Origin: JANYHF01 sp963732765
GTDB lineage: Bacteria; Pseudomonadota; Alphaproteobacteria; Rhizobiales; Hyphomicrobiaceae
Assembly (NCBI GenBank): GCA_963732765.1
Contig: CAVTAS010000010.1
Span: forward strand, 682,001-746,000
Reading direction: 5' to 3'
Length of the DNA stretch: 64,000 nt
Under the pieces are notes generated by a model. That model ran no database searches, was not told where the DNA came from, and saw only the letters and a program-made list of their open reading frames with translations. Positions 34,318-43,900 of this stretch are shown one piece after another (the stretch's first letter is position 1; every line of letters begins with the position of its first letter). A program made the translations under genes and the position numbers.

Positions 34318-35013
34318 ATGCCGAGGGACGACGCACCTAGCGCCGAAAGGCCGCCCAGAACCTACCGTTGGCTGATGATCGTGGGAATCGCGTTTGGCGG
34401 TCTGCTCTCTCTGGCAACTGCGGGCGCATTCGGCCTCGCGCTGGCAACCCTGCGCGCCTACACGCTGCCCTCAAGTTCCATGGAGCCGACACTGAAGATC
34501 GACGGCTACGCCATCGCACTGTGCTACGACGTGGGCTGCCGGTTCAAGAACGCGCCGTCCACCCCGCGCTGGAGCTTGGGTGAGCCACAGCTCGGCGATA
34601 TCGCTACATTCCTGAAGCCTTCCGACCCCTCGGTTGAATTCGTCAAACGAATTGTCGGCATGCCCGGCGACCGGATCGAGATGCGTGAGGGGACGCTTTA
34701 CATAAATGACAAGCCGGTTCCCAAAATCCCCGCACCGGACTACGTCGAGCGCGGCTACGACGGCATCTCCCACAAGGTTTCGCAGTTTGAAGAGACGCTG
34801 CCCAATGGCGTGCGATACCACGTATTGGACCGCGAGCCCGCCGCCACGCTGGACACAACGCCCGTGTTCGCGGTCCCAGCCGAGCACTATTTCGTGTTGG
34901 GCGACAACCGCGACAACTCGTCCGACAGCCGCGACATCAACGGCGGGATCGGCTTTGTGCCACGAGAAAACATGATCGCTCGCGTGCGTTGGACTCCATT
35001 CTCAGCCCAGTAG
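34318..35013 (+). CDS. lepB: Signal peptidase I, divergent paralogue
   Basis: A 231-residue type I signal peptidase with one N-terminal TM helix (about 18-45). The catalytic serine is S54 in LPSSSMEPTL and the general base K110 in FVKRIVGMPGDRIEM. Box E is GDNRDNSSDSRDING. It has an unusual Cys-containing stretch (CYDVGCRF) not in its neighbour. It removes signal peptides at the periplasmic face of the inner membrane. It lies 156 bp before the second lepB, so the two are a tandem pair; this one is the more divergent and may be specialised. Confidence 0.9.
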   Translation: MPRDDAPSAERPPRTYRWLMIVGIAFGGLLSLATAGAFGLALATLRAYTLPSSSMEPTLKIDGYAIALCYDVGCRFKNAPSTPRWSLGEPQLGDIATFLKPSDPSVEFVKRIVGMPGDRIEMREGTLYINDKPVPKIPAPDYVERGYDGISHKVSQFEETLPNGVRYHVLDREPAATLDTTPVFAVPAEHYFVLGDNRDNSSDSRDINGGIGFVPRENMIARVRWTPFSAQ

Positions 35014-35169
35014 CCGCCGCGCTCGTTGGGCGCCATTGCCGTCCCCACCCGGTAACCCCATCCCAACGCCGATTTGCCAGCGCCCACCTGCCGGGCTATG
35101 ACGGAGCCAGCCCCGCGAGTTCGTCCCCGCGCACGGGCCAATGTGTTGCGCGCCGAGGAGCCTGCCTGG

Positions 35170-35955
35170 ATGTCCGTGAAGACTGAAGTTCAATCGACCT
35201 TCGCCGAGGAAGTCTGGGAAATCCTCAAGGTCGTCGTGCAGGCGCTTGCGATCGCTTTTGTGGTGCGCATCTTCCTGTTTCAGCCGTTCACCATCCCGTC
35301 CAGCTCGATGGAACGCACCTTGCTGATCGGCGACTATGTCTTTGTGTCTAAATACAGCTACGGCTTCAGCAAATACTCGTTCGGCATCCCGACCTTCTTC
35401 TGGAGCGAGATTCTGCCCTTGAACTTTTCGGGCAGGATCCTGCCCGGCGAACCGACACGTGGCGATGTCATCGTGTTCCGCAAACCAGCCGATCCCAAGA
35501 TCGACTATATCAAGCGGCTGGTCGGTATGCCCGGCGATGAAATTCAGATGCAGGACGGCGTGCTGTACATCAATGGCAAGGCCGTCCCCAAGGTGGCGAC
35601 CGCCGACTACGTCGAGTATGACTCCAAGGGCAACGCTCACAATGTGCCGCAGTTCGAGGAAACGCTGCCCAACGGCGTCAAATACCGCGTGCTGGATCGC
35701 AATCCGCATGCCGAACTGGACTCGACCGTCCCCGTGAAGGTGCCAGCTGGCCACTACTTCATGATGGGCGACAATCGCGACAATTCCTCCGACAGCCGCG
35801 ATCCGACCGGCGGCGTCGGCTTCGTGCCGTTCGAGAACTTGGTCGGCAAGGCGCAGATTGTGTTTTTCTCCTATAATGAGAACGGTTATCTGCTGCGGCC
35901 ATGGACTTGGCCGACGGGCATCCGCTGGTCGAGACTGTTCAGTTTCCTCACCTGA
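35170..35955 (+). CDS. lepB: Signal peptidase I (main copy)
   Basis: A 261-residue signal peptidase I. The TM helix is at about 17-36, catalytic S46 in IPSSSMERTL and K115 in DYIKRLVGMPGDEIQM; box E is MGDNRDNSSDSRDPTGGVGF. It is followed by rnc and era, the normal alphaproteobacterial order, so it is the housekeeping copy. The start at 35170 has GAGGAG about 9 nt upstream; in-frame ATGs at 35074 and 35098 add unconserved residues. Confidence 0.93.
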   Translation: MSVKTEVQSTFAEEVWEILKVVVQALAIAFVVRIFLFQPFTIPSSSMERTLLIGDYVFVSKYSYGFSKYSFGIPTFFWSEILPLNFSGRILPGEPTRGDVIVFRKPADPKIDYIKRLVGMPGDEIQMQDGVLYINGKAVPKVATADYVEYDSKGNAHNVPQFEETLPNGVKYRVLDRNPHAELDSTVPVKVPAGHYFMMGDNRDNSSDSRDPTGGVGFVPFENLVGKAQIVFFSYNENGYLLRPWTWPTGIRWSRLFSFLT

Positions 35956-35982
35956 TGGCCAACCCCTGATGGCCAAACAGTG

Positions 35983-36693
35983 ATGGCAAGAGTCACCGAT
36001 AAGACCGCAAGTCTACAAAAGGCGCTCGGCCATAAATTCCGCGACAAAGCATTGCTGCGCCAGGCGTTGACACATTCCAGCGCGCGCGACGCCAAGGCGG
36101 CTGAAGACAACGAACGGCTGGAGTTTCTGGGCGACCGGGTGCTAGGGCTAGCCATCGCCGAACTGATCTGCGAGATGAACCCGGACGCGCGCGAGGGCGA
36201 TCTGGCGCGGCTGTTCAATACACTGGTGCAGCGTGGCAGCTGCGCCGAGGTCGCCATCGACATCAATCTGGGCGAGCATCTGGTGCTCTCTGGCAGCGAA
36301 CTGGTGAGCGGCGGGCGCGCCAAGGCGAGCATCCTGGCCGACGCCTGCGAGGCGGTGCTTGGGGCGATATTTCTTGACGCCGGCTTCGTGGCCACGCGTA
36401 AAGTGGTGCGCAAGCTCTGGTTGCCGCGCATTGGTGTTGGCACCGAGGCGGCACGCGACCCCAAAACAGCGCTGCAGGAATGGGCGCAAGGCCGCCGCAA
36501 GGGCTTGCCGCTTTATGTGCAGGTTGAGCGCGCCGGGCCCGACCACGCGCCGCAATTCACGTCTGAAGTGCGCATTGATGGCGTCAAGCCGGCGCGCGGC
36601 ACGGGGACCAACAAGCGCATGGCCGAGCAGGACGCCGCGCGCGTGTTCCTGGAACGCGAACGCATCTGGGAGACCGCCGATGAACGAACCTGA
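35983..36693 (+). CDS. rnc: Ribonuclease III
   Basis: A 236-residue RNase III. The catalytic domain carries the signature NERLEFLGDRVLGL and the second acidic site DACEAVLGAIFLD. A C-terminal double-stranded RNA-binding domain follows (DPKTALQEWAQGRRKGLPLY, ending before the tail KRMAEQDAARVFL). It cuts double-stranded RNA, including rRNA precursors. The ATG at 35983 was chosen; the GTG at 35980 adds only one residue. It overlaps era by 14 bp. Confidence 0.95.
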   Translation: MARVTDKTASLQKALGHKFRDKALLRQALTHSSARDAKAAEDNERLEFLGDRVLGLAIAELICEMNPDAREGDLARLFNTLVQRGSCAEVAIDINLGEHLVLSGSELVSGGRAKASILADACEAVLGAIFLDAGFVATRKVVRKLWLPRIGVGTEAARDPKTALQEWAQGRRKGLPLYVQVERAGPDHAPQFTSEVRIDGVKPARGTGTNKRMAEQDAARVFLERERIWETADERT

Positions 36694-37642
36694 CCGGGCA
36701 ACCGTGAACGCCCCCGCTGCCGATCCGGCCGCCCCCGCCTTCACCGGGCCAACGCGCGCCGGCTTTGTCGCCATCATCGGTGCTACCAACGCCGGCAAGT
36801 CGACCCTGGTCAACCGGCTGGTCGGCGCAAAGGTGTCGATTGTCAGCCGCAAGGTGCAGACCACGCGGGGACGCATCCGCGGCATCGCAATGCATGGCGG
36901 CTGCCAGCTTGTCCTGGTCGACACCCCCGGCATTTTCCGCCCGCGCCGCCGGCTCGACCGGGCCATGGTGGACGCGGCCTGGAGCGAGGCTGCCCAAGCT
37001 GACATCACGGTGTTTCTGATCGATGCTGCGCGTGGCCTCAGCGAGGATGTCGAGCGTGTGACCGAACGGCTGGCGAACTGGCCGAGCAAACCCATCCTGG
37101 TGCTGAACAAAATCGATCTGACGCCCAAGGAAGAATTGCTTGCGCTGGCCAAGACCTTGAACGAGCGCTGCACCTTCGAGGCGACCTTCATGATCTCGGC
37201 CGAACGCGGCTTCGGCGTCGACGATCTGGGCGCCCATCTCGTGGCGGCAATGCCCGAGGGCCCCTGGCTCTACCCGGAGGACCAGGTCGCCGATGCTCCG
37301 ATCCGCTCCATGGCGGCCGAGATTACGCGCGAGAAAATCTACGACCGTCTGCATGAAGAACTTCCCTATGCCTCCACGGTCGAGACCACACAGTGGAAGC
37401 CGCTGAAGGATGGCAGCATACGCATCGAGCAGACGATCTTCGTCGAGCGCGAGAGCCAGCGTGCGATCGTGCTTGGCGACAAGGGCCGCACCATCAAGGC
37501 CATTTCCATGGAGGCGAGAAAGGATATCGCCGAAATGGCCGAAAAGCCGGTGCACCTGTTTCTGTTTGTGAAGGTTCGCGAGAACTGGGGTGACGATCCC
37601 GAGCGCTATCGTGAGATGGGTCTGGATTTTCCCAAGGAGTGA
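36680..37642 (+). CDS. era: GTPase Era
   Basis: A 320-residue GTPase required for 30S ribosome assembly. G1 is GATNAGKST, G3 VDTPG and G4 NKID. The C-terminal KH domain contains GDKGRTIKAISMEARKDIAE and binds 16S rRNA near its 3' end. An N-terminal extension of about 25 residues precedes G1. The ATG at 36680 overlaps the rnc stop by 14 bp, so the two genes are translationally coupled. Confidence 0.95.
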   Translation: MNEPDRATVNAPAADPAAPAFTGPTRAGFVAIIGATNAGKSTLVNRLVGAKVSIVSRKVQTTRGRIRGIAMHGGCQLVLVDTPGIFRPRRRLDRAMVDAAWSEAAQADITVFLIDAARGLSEDVERVTERLANWPSKPILVLNKIDLTPKEELLALAKTLNERCTFEATFMISAERGFGVDDLGAHLVAAMPEGPWLYPEDQVADAPIRSMAAEITREKIYDRLHEELPYASTVETTQWKPLKDGSIRIEQTIFVERESQRAIVLGDKGRTIKAISMEARKDIAEMAEKPVHLFLFVKVRENWGDDPERYREMGLDFPKE

Positions 37643-37742
37643 CAGAAAATCCCCGGTTTCTCTAACATTGTCTGACACAAACTCCCGCGGGAAGAGGTGC
37701 TCCCCGCGGGGTGACGTCTCGCATCGGCGTATGACGTCAGGA

Positions 37743-38129
37743 CTAGGAGTTGCCTGATCCGGATTTGCCAGAGCCGGATTTGCCAGAGCCAGAACTGCCT
37801 GCACCGGAATCACCCGAGCCCGATTTGCCTGAACCGGAGTGGTCCCGGCCGCCGTGATCGTCGTTGGCATCGTGGTTGGGGCCGTCGTCGAGGCCACGGT
37901 GACGACGGTGGTGCGCTGGCCGACTGGCATTGCGATCGTCCAGAAAGTCGTGATTGGCGGGATCGTCGGCTCCATTGCGGGCCAGTTGCAACACACCTGC
38001 GGATCCCGAAGCCACCGCTCGCACTGCGCCCAAAGTCACGCCCCCGACTGGGCCCTGCTGCGACGCGGCATAAACTCCCGTCGTGCCAAGCAGCAATGCC
38101 ACAACAGCTAAAGTCATGTTGGTTCTCAT
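37743..38129 (-). CDS. Secreted His/Asp-rich, Gly/Ser-repeat protein
   Basis: A 128-residue protein with a signal peptide (MRTNMTLAVVALLLGTTGVYA). A middle region is rich in Asp, His and Asn (DDRNASRPAHHRRHRGLDDG and HDANDDHGGRDH). It ends in a Ser-Gly-Ser-Gly-Lys repeat tail. GGAG lies 7 nt upstream of the ATG. The His/Asp region could bind metal ions. It is divergent from the PepSY gene at 38284, with 154 bp between them, and both have Gly/Ser repeats, so they probably belong together. No known family is recognised. A 292-residue frame covers the same strand, but its upstream part is antisense to the PepSY gene and is rejected. Confidence 0.55.
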   Translation of the reverse strand: MRTNMTLAVVALLLGTTGVYAASQQGPVGGVTLGAVRAVASGSAGVLQLARNGADDPANHDFLDDRNASRPAHHRRHRGLDDGPNHDANDDHGGRDHSGSGKSGSGDSGAGSSGSGKSGSGKSGSGNS

Positions 38130-38283
38130 TGGTCTACTCCATTGAGTTGGTTGACGATACATGGGATCGTATGTGCTGCCGAGTGACGAGCCGCTTAGGG
38201 GAAGTGTCAGGTTGCATTCAGGTTGGCTTAGACAAACTGCGATATGACTGATTTCAGGACCCGATAGGATTCGACCGCCCGTA

Positions 38284-38793
38284 ATGACCCGCGCCATTCC
38301 GCCAGAGTCCAGGCCCAACCTGCGCCGACGCATCGTTGTCGTTGCGCTGCTGGCAAGCCTCGTGGTCGCTGGTCTGCCAGCGTCCACGGCATTCGCCGAC
38401 AGCGGTAGTGGCAGCGGCGGTAGCAGCGGCGGCAGCAGCGGAAGTGGTGGCGGTGGAAACAGTGGTAGTGGCAGTGGCAACAGCGGTAAGGGCAGCGACA
38501 ACAGCGGTAAGGGCAGCGGCACTAGCGGCAAGGACGGCGGCGATGACGGCGACCACGGAGACCACGGAAAGAGCGCCGCTCGCGATGGCCTCCGGCGCGG
38601 CGAACTCCTTTCAGTGAGCAAGATCGTCGCTAGCGCACGGCGCGCGCACCCCGGCCAAGTACTGGCACTTAACTTGCGTCAGTCCGGATCGGCGTTAGTC
38701 TACGACGTCAAGCTGTTGGATGCTGGCGGAAGTGTCGTCATTGTCCGGGTCGATGCCCGAACAGCCGTCGCCCTCAGCGTACGAGGTGGATGA
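38284..38793 (+). CDS. Secreted PepSY-domain protein with Gly/Ser-rich linker
   Basis: A 169-residue exported protein. A signal segment (RIVVVALLASLVVAGLPAST) is followed by a low-complexity Gly/Ser linker (about 39-82), an Asp/His patch (DGGDDGDHGDHGK) and a C-terminal PepSY domain (about 105-167: LLSVSKIVASARRAHPGQVL to VIVRVDARTAVALSV). PepSY domains are found in periplasmic regulators and protease inhibitors. Its stop overlaps the next gene, a response regulator, by 4 nt (ATGA), so it is co-translated with the two-component system and may act as its periplasmic input, as in PepSY-PhoPQ-type loci. Confidence 0.8.
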   Translation: MTRAIPPESRPNLRRRIVVVALLASLVVAGLPASTAFADSGSGSGGSSGGSSGSGGGGNSGSGSGNSGKGSDNSGKGSGTSGKDGGDDGDHGDHGKSAARDGLRRGELLSVSKIVASARRAHPGQVLALNLRQSGSALVYDVKLLDAGGSVVIVRVDARTAVALSVRGG

Positions 38794-39452
38794 TGCGTGT
38801 ACTGGTGGTCGAAGACGAGGCGCCGATCGCGGCGGACATTCGTCGGGGCCTCGAGGCGAACGGCTACACGGTCGAATTGTGCGCAGACGGCGAAGCGGCT
38901 TGGTTCCAGGGCGGCACCGAAGATTTCGCGGCCATCGTCCTTGACCTTGGGCTGCCGCGGGTAGACGGCTTGACGGTACTGAAACGTTGGCGGTCCGAGG
39001 GGGTCAAGACACCCGTATTGGTGCTGACAGCTCGCGGCGCCTGGACCGAGCGGGTTGAAGGTATCGACGCTGGCGCGGACGATTATCTGCCAAAGCCATT
39101 TCAATTCGACGAACTGCTCGCCCGCTTGCGCGCCATTATCCGGCGCAGCGTTGGGGAAGCCTCTTCGGTCCTGACCTCCGGCAAACTCACGCTCGATACC
39201 CGCACTATGCGCGCCAGCGTCGAGGGTCGCCCGCTCAGCCTGACGCCATTGGAGTATCGTCTGCTGGCATTGCTCATGCACCGCGTCGGCAAGATGGTGC
39301 CGCAAACCGAAATCACCGAACAGCTCTATTCCCAGGATTTCGAGCGCGACAGCAATTCCATCGAAGTGCTGGTCGGGCGTCTGCGGCGCAAGCTCGGCCC
39401 GGGGGTGATCGAAACGCGCAAAGGCTTTGGCTACACCATCGGCGGTGGCTGA
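38790..39452 (+). CDS. OmpR/PhoP-family response regulator
   Basis: A 220-residue response regulator. The receiver has the acidic pair ED in VVEDEAPI, phospho-acceptor Asp in IVLDLGLPRVDG, Thr in LVLTARG and Lys in YLPKPFQ. The C-terminal winged helix ends ETRKGFGYTIGGG. Two ATG codons (38790 and 38793) are possible. It sits between the PepSY gene and the histidine kinase and closely resembles the QseB/PhoP group. Confidence 0.92.
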   Translation: MMRVLVVEDEAPIAADIRRGLEANGYTVELCADGEAAWFQGGTEDFAAIVLDLGLPRVDGLTVLKRWRSEGVKTPVLVLTARGAWTERVEGIDAGADDYLPKPFQFDELLARLRAIIRRSVGEASSVLTSGKLTLDTRTMRASVEGRPLSLTPLEYRLLALLMHRVGKMVPQTEITEQLYSQDFERDSNSIEVLVGRLRRKLGPGVIETRKGFGYTIGGG

Positions 39453-39455
39453 TAC

Positions 39456-40814
39456 GTGACCGCAGGCTCCCTCAAGCTGCGTCTGCTGCTGGTTTCGGCG
39501 CTGACGATTGCAGTGTCGCTGCTGCTGGCGCAATTGGCGCTCGATACGATTTTTCGCCAGCACGTCGAACAGCGGGTGCGCAGCGAGCTTGAGAACCATC
39601 TCTGGCAGCTGGTCGACGCCATCTCTTTCGACGACAATGACACGCTGAAGATTGTCAAGCCACTGGCAGATCCCCGCTTCGACCGCCCGTTGAGCGGTCT
39701 CTATTGGCAGATCGCCGTCGCGGGCAAGCCAGTCGCCAATTCCCAATCGCTCTGGGACCAGACGCTGACGGCGCCTCAAGCTTCGGCCGCGATGCCTGCT
39801 GCTTGGTTCACCCTGCCGGGCCCCGAGGACACCACGCTGGCTGCCATGGCGCGCACCATTTCCATGCAAGGCCCCAAGGAAACCCACGCCTTGCAGGTTC
39901 TGATCGCGGTCGACCGCAAGGAGATCGATACTGCGATCCGCGACTTCGATCGCGAGCTTGCTTTGTCGCTTGTCGTCATTGCCTTGTTGTTGGGCGCTGG
40001 GGCATTTCTTCAGGCCCAGCTTGGGCTGCAGCCGTTGAAATCGCTGGCCGACAAACTGAAACGTTTGCGCGAAGGTCAGGCCAGGCGCCTGGATGCTCCC
40101 GGTCCCGACGAAGTGCGGCCACTGGTCGAGGAACTGAACGCGTTGCTGTCCGACCAGGAAGCTTCGATTGCCCGTGCTCGCACGCGCGCGGGCGACCTTG
40201 CCCACGGCTTGAAGACACCCTTGACGGTGCTCAATTCGGTGGCGCGCCAGATCGAAGCTGGCCAGGTCAACGGCGCTGCTGCCGATATCCGCGAGCAAAC
40301 CGATCTGATGGACCGGCATGTGCACCGCCAGTTGGCGCTGACCCGGCTGGCGCCGGACCGGCGCTATGCCGCCACACCCGTGAAGCCGCTGATCGAGCGC
40401 GTCGCGTCCAGTATGCAGCGACTGCCTGACGGCGAAAAGGTTGCCTGGCACGTCGGCGTGCCGCCGTCGGCCTCGCTGGCCGTCGATCCCGACGACCTGA
40501 TGGAGCTGGTTGGAAACCTTGCCGACAACGCCCGCAAATGGGCCAGGAGTTCGGTGACCGTCAGGTTCGAGCAGCGGGGCGATGCGTCCGTCCTTAGCTT
40601 CGAGGACGATGGCCCAGGGGTCCCGCCGGAGAAGCTGCAGGCGGTGATTGAACGCGGTACCCGGCTCGACCCAAGCCGCCCTGGCAGTGGACTGGGCTTG
40701 GCCATTGTGGCTGACATCTGTTCCGCCTATGGCTGGCGCCTGTCGCTGGACCGGGCCCAGACCGGCGGATTGCGGGCCGAGATCGTCGCCACCGCCCGGC
40801 AGCCTTCCCGCTGA
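39456..40814 (+). CDS. Sensor histidine kinase, PhoQ-like
   Basis: A 452-residue membrane kinase starting with GTG, 3 bp after the response regulator stop. TM helices lie at about 8-30 and 168-188, enclosing a periplasmic sensor of about 135 residues. The phosphorylated histidine is H250 in DLAHGLKTPL, the N box is LVGNLADNARKW, and the G boxes are DDGPGVP and GSGLGLAI. The partner is the regulator at 38790. The PepSY gene upstream suggests a periplasmic signal such as cations or peptides; this is inference. Confidence 0.92.
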   Translation: MTAGSLKLRLLLVSALTIAVSLLLAQLALDTIFRQHVEQRVRSELENHLWQLVDAISFDDNDTLKIVKPLADPRFDRPLSGLYWQIAVAGKPVANSQSLWDQTLTAPQASAAMPAAWFTLPGPEDTTLAAMARTISMQGPKETHALQVLIAVDRKEIDTAIRDFDRELALSLVVIALLLGAGAFLQAQLGLQPLKSLADKLKRLREGQARRLDAPGPDEVRPLVEELNALLSDQEASIARARTRAGDLAHGLKTPLTVLNSVARQIEAGQVNGAAADIREQTDLMDRHVHRQLALTRLAPDRRYAATPVKPLIERVASSMQRLPDGEKVAWHVGVPPSASLAVDPDDLMELVGNLADNARKWARSSVTVRFEQRGDASVLSFEDDGPGVPPEKLQAVIERGTRLDPSRPGSGLGLAIVADICSAYGWRLSLDRAQTGGLRAEIVATARQPSR

Positions 40815-40912
40815 CGGGCATCGCGCTGTTTTGGCTGATGTTTTACGCATGCTATCTCTCGGCGTTTTGGTGACCGTTGGCCTTGCCACAGCAACAATCT
40901 GACAGAAGGCGC

Positions 40913-40918
40913 TTGACA
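40913..40918 (+). promoter_or_regulatory. Candidate -35 element of dnaE2
   Basis: TTGACA at 40913-40918 is a consensus -35 hexamer. The matching -10 region would be near 40936-40941 (CAACTA, weak), placing the transcription start close to or inside the LexA box. Confidence 0.4.
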
Positions 40919-40942
40919 TGTAAAGAACAAAATGGCAACTAA

Positions 40943-40957
40943 GTTCGTGCAATGTTC
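40943..40957 (+). promoter_or_regulatory. LexA (SOS) box GTTC-N7-GTTC
   Basis: GTTCGTGCAATGTTC is an exact match to the alphaproteobacterial LexA site GTTC-N7-GTTC. It is placed just after a TTGACA element and directly upstream of the ATG at 40962. dnaE2 genes are classic LexA targets. Confidence 0.8.
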
Positions 40958-40961
40958 TTGG

Positions 40962-43900
40962 ATGGCTGTTGTGAGTTTGTGGACCCAGAGTAGGCGGGCG
41001 CCTGTTAAGCCCCGACGCGATGCCCCGGCCTATGCCGAGCTGCAGGTCACCACCAATTTCACGTTCCTGGAGGGCGGTTCGCACGCCGAGGAACTGGTCG
41101 CCACCGCCAAGGCGCTCGGCATAAGCGCCATTGCGGTCACCGATCGCAACACGCTGGCCGGAGTGGCGCGCGCCTATCTGGCGGCCAAGGAGGCGGACAT
41201 ACGCCTGATCGTCGGGACGCGGCTCGATCTCACGGATGCTCCAAGCCTGCTGTGTCTGCCGACCGACCGGGCCGCCTATGGACGGTTGAGCCAACTGTTG
41301 ACGGCGGGCAAGCGCCGGGCGGCAAAGGGGCAATGCCTGATTGATCTCGCCGACGTCGCGGCCCATGCCCAGGGACAGATCTTTCTCGCCCTGCCCCCGC
41401 CCGATTGGGACTGGCGCCAGATGCGCGAGGAGAAGCGTCGCGATCCGACACTGTTCGCAGCGAACCTTGTGCGCATGAGACAGGCCCTGGCACCCGCCCC
41501 GCTCTATCTGGCGGTCAGCCATCGCTACCGCGGCGAGGACCTTGCGCGCATCGCCGCCCTGGCCGCCCTCGCCAGCCGCTGTGGCACGCCGCTGGTCGCC
41601 ACCAACGACGTGCTCTATCACGCCCCGCACCGCCGCCCCTTACAGGATGTGCTGAGCGCCATCCGCGGGAAATGCACGGTCGCCCAAGCCGGCCTGACCT
41701 TGGAGGCCAATGCCGAACGGCATCTGAAAGCGCCGCGCGAGATGGCGCGCCTGTTCGCTGGCCATGAGGAGGCCATCGCGCGCACGCTCGCGATCATGGA
41801 GGCCTGCTCATTCTCGCTGAAGGAACTGGTTTATGAGTATCCGGACGAACCCATTCCGCCCGGCAAAACCCCGCAGGGCCATCTGGAGGACCTGACGCGG
41901 GAGGGCGCGACATGGCGCTATCCGGGTGGCGTGCCCGACAAGATCGTAGCGGTGTTGCGCAAGGAACTCGATCTCATCGCGCAATTGCAGTATGCTCCTT
42001 ATTTCCTGACCGTGCACGACATCGTCCACTATGCCCGCTCGGCTGGCATTCTGTGCCAGGGGCGCGGCTCGGCGGCCAATTCTGCGGTCTGCTATATGCT
42101 CGGCATCACCTCGGTGAACCCGGTCGAAGTAGACCTCTTGTTCGAGCGCTTCATTTCCCCCGAGCGCCAGGAACCGCCCGACATCGACGTCGATTTCGAG
42201 CACGAACGGCGCGAGGAAGTGATCCAATACATCTATGCCCGCTATGGCCGGGAGCGGGCGGGGCTGGCGGCCACCGTCATCTCCTATCGCGCCCGCTCGG
42301 CGGTGCGCGAGGTGGGCAAGGCCATGGGCTTAAGCGAGGATACCGTGGCCGCGCTCTCCGGCATGGTCTGGGGCACACGCTCGGGTGGCGTGCTGCCGGA
42401 ACAGCACATCCGCGAGGCCGGGCTCGATCCCGCCGATCCGAGGCTTGCCCGCGTCATCGAGCTGACCCACGAGCTGATGAGCTTTCCGCGCCATCTCTCC
42501 CAGCATGTCGGCGGCTTCGTGCTGACGCGCGGCCCCTTGAGCCAGGTCGTGCCAATCGGCAATGCGGCGATGGTGGATCGCACCAACATCGAATGGGATA
42601 AGGACGATCTCGACGCCATGGGGCTGTTGAAGGTCGATGTGCTGGGCCTGGGCATGCTCACCTGCATCCGCAAAGGCTTCGATCTTCTCGCCAGGCACTA
42701 CGGCATCCAACATACGCTTGGCACGATCCCGCGCGAGGATCCTGCCGTCTACGACATGCTGTGCCGCGCCAATTCCATCGGCGTGTTCCAGGTCGAAAGC
42801 CGGGCGCAGATGAACATGCTGCCGCGCCTGAAACCGCGCTGCTTCTACGATCTCGTCATCGAAGTGGCGATCGTCCGCCCCGGCCCCATTCAGGGCGATA
42901 TGGTGCATCCCTACTTGCGTCGGCGCGATGGCATCGAACCCGAGACCTACCCTTCGCCCGATCCCGCGCACGGCCCCCCGGACGAACTGCGTCAGATTCT
43001 GGGTAAGACCAAGGGCGTGCCGCTGTTCCAGGAGCAGGCCATGCGCATCGCCATGGAGGCAGCGAAATTTTCCTCCGAGGAGGCGAACGAATTGCGCCGC
43101 GCCATGGCCACCTTCCGGCGCAAGGGCACCATCCACACGCTGGAAGACAAGATGGTCTCCCGCATGGTCGCGCGCGGCTACACCACCGACTTCGCCCAGC
43201 GCTGCTTCAACCAGATTAAGGGCTTTGGCGACTACGGCTTTCCCGAAAGCCATGCGGCCAGCTTCGCGCTGCTGGTTTATGTCTCGTCCTGGCTGAAGTG
43301 CCACTATCCGGCGGTATTCGCGGCAGCTCTGCTGAATTCCCAACCGATGGGCTTTTATGCCCCCGCCCAGATCGTGCGCGACGCCCGCGAGCATGGCGTC
43401 ACAGCGCGCGAGGCCGATGTGAACCACAGCAACTGGGACGCGACCCTGGAACCCGACGATAAAGGCGGCTGGGCTCTGCGGCTGGGTCTGCGCCAGATCG
43501 ATGGGCTGCGCGAGGATGAGGTGGTGCGGGTGATGGAGGCAAGAGGGGCATCGGGCATCAGGCATCAGGCATCAGATCGAGCCCCCGATGCCAGATGCCC
43601 GATGCCCGATGCCCCCTTCACGTCCCCATCCGACCTGCGTGCCCGCGCGCGCATCGCCGTCACCACCCTCGAACGTCTCGCGACCGCCGACGCTTTCCGT
43701 TCCATGGCGCTTGACCGGCGGCAGGCGCTCTGGGAGGTGCGGGCTCTGCCTGCGTCCCTGCCGCTGCCACTCTTCCATTGGGCCGACGCCGCCGAGATGG
43801 GCCATGACGCAGCCGTCGCGCTGCCGGAAATGCCGTTGTCGGAGCATGTGGTCAACGACTACCAGACCTTGCGGCTGTCTCTGAAAGCGCATCCCATGAG

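Noticed and set aside
37680..37710. CCCGCGGG repeats after era as a terminator
   Set aside because: Two short self-complementary boxes are present, but there is no consistent stem and no T run.
38400..38540. Regular short repeats that could be mistaken for a CRISPR or microsatellite array
   Set aside because: They are in-frame Gly/Ser codon repeats of an exported protein, without repeat-spacer structure.
37743..38621. 292-codon Pro/Leu/Ser-rich frame on the minus strand
   Set aside because: Its 5' part is antisense to the Gly/Ser repeats of the PepSY gene; only the part from 38129 has a ribosome binding site and signal peptide.
38700..41630. Minus-strand open frame of 976 codons
   Set aside because: It is antisense to the response regulator, histidine kinase and the start of dnaE2, all with clear domains. 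Its translation has no family character; long open antisense frames are common in GC-rich DNA.
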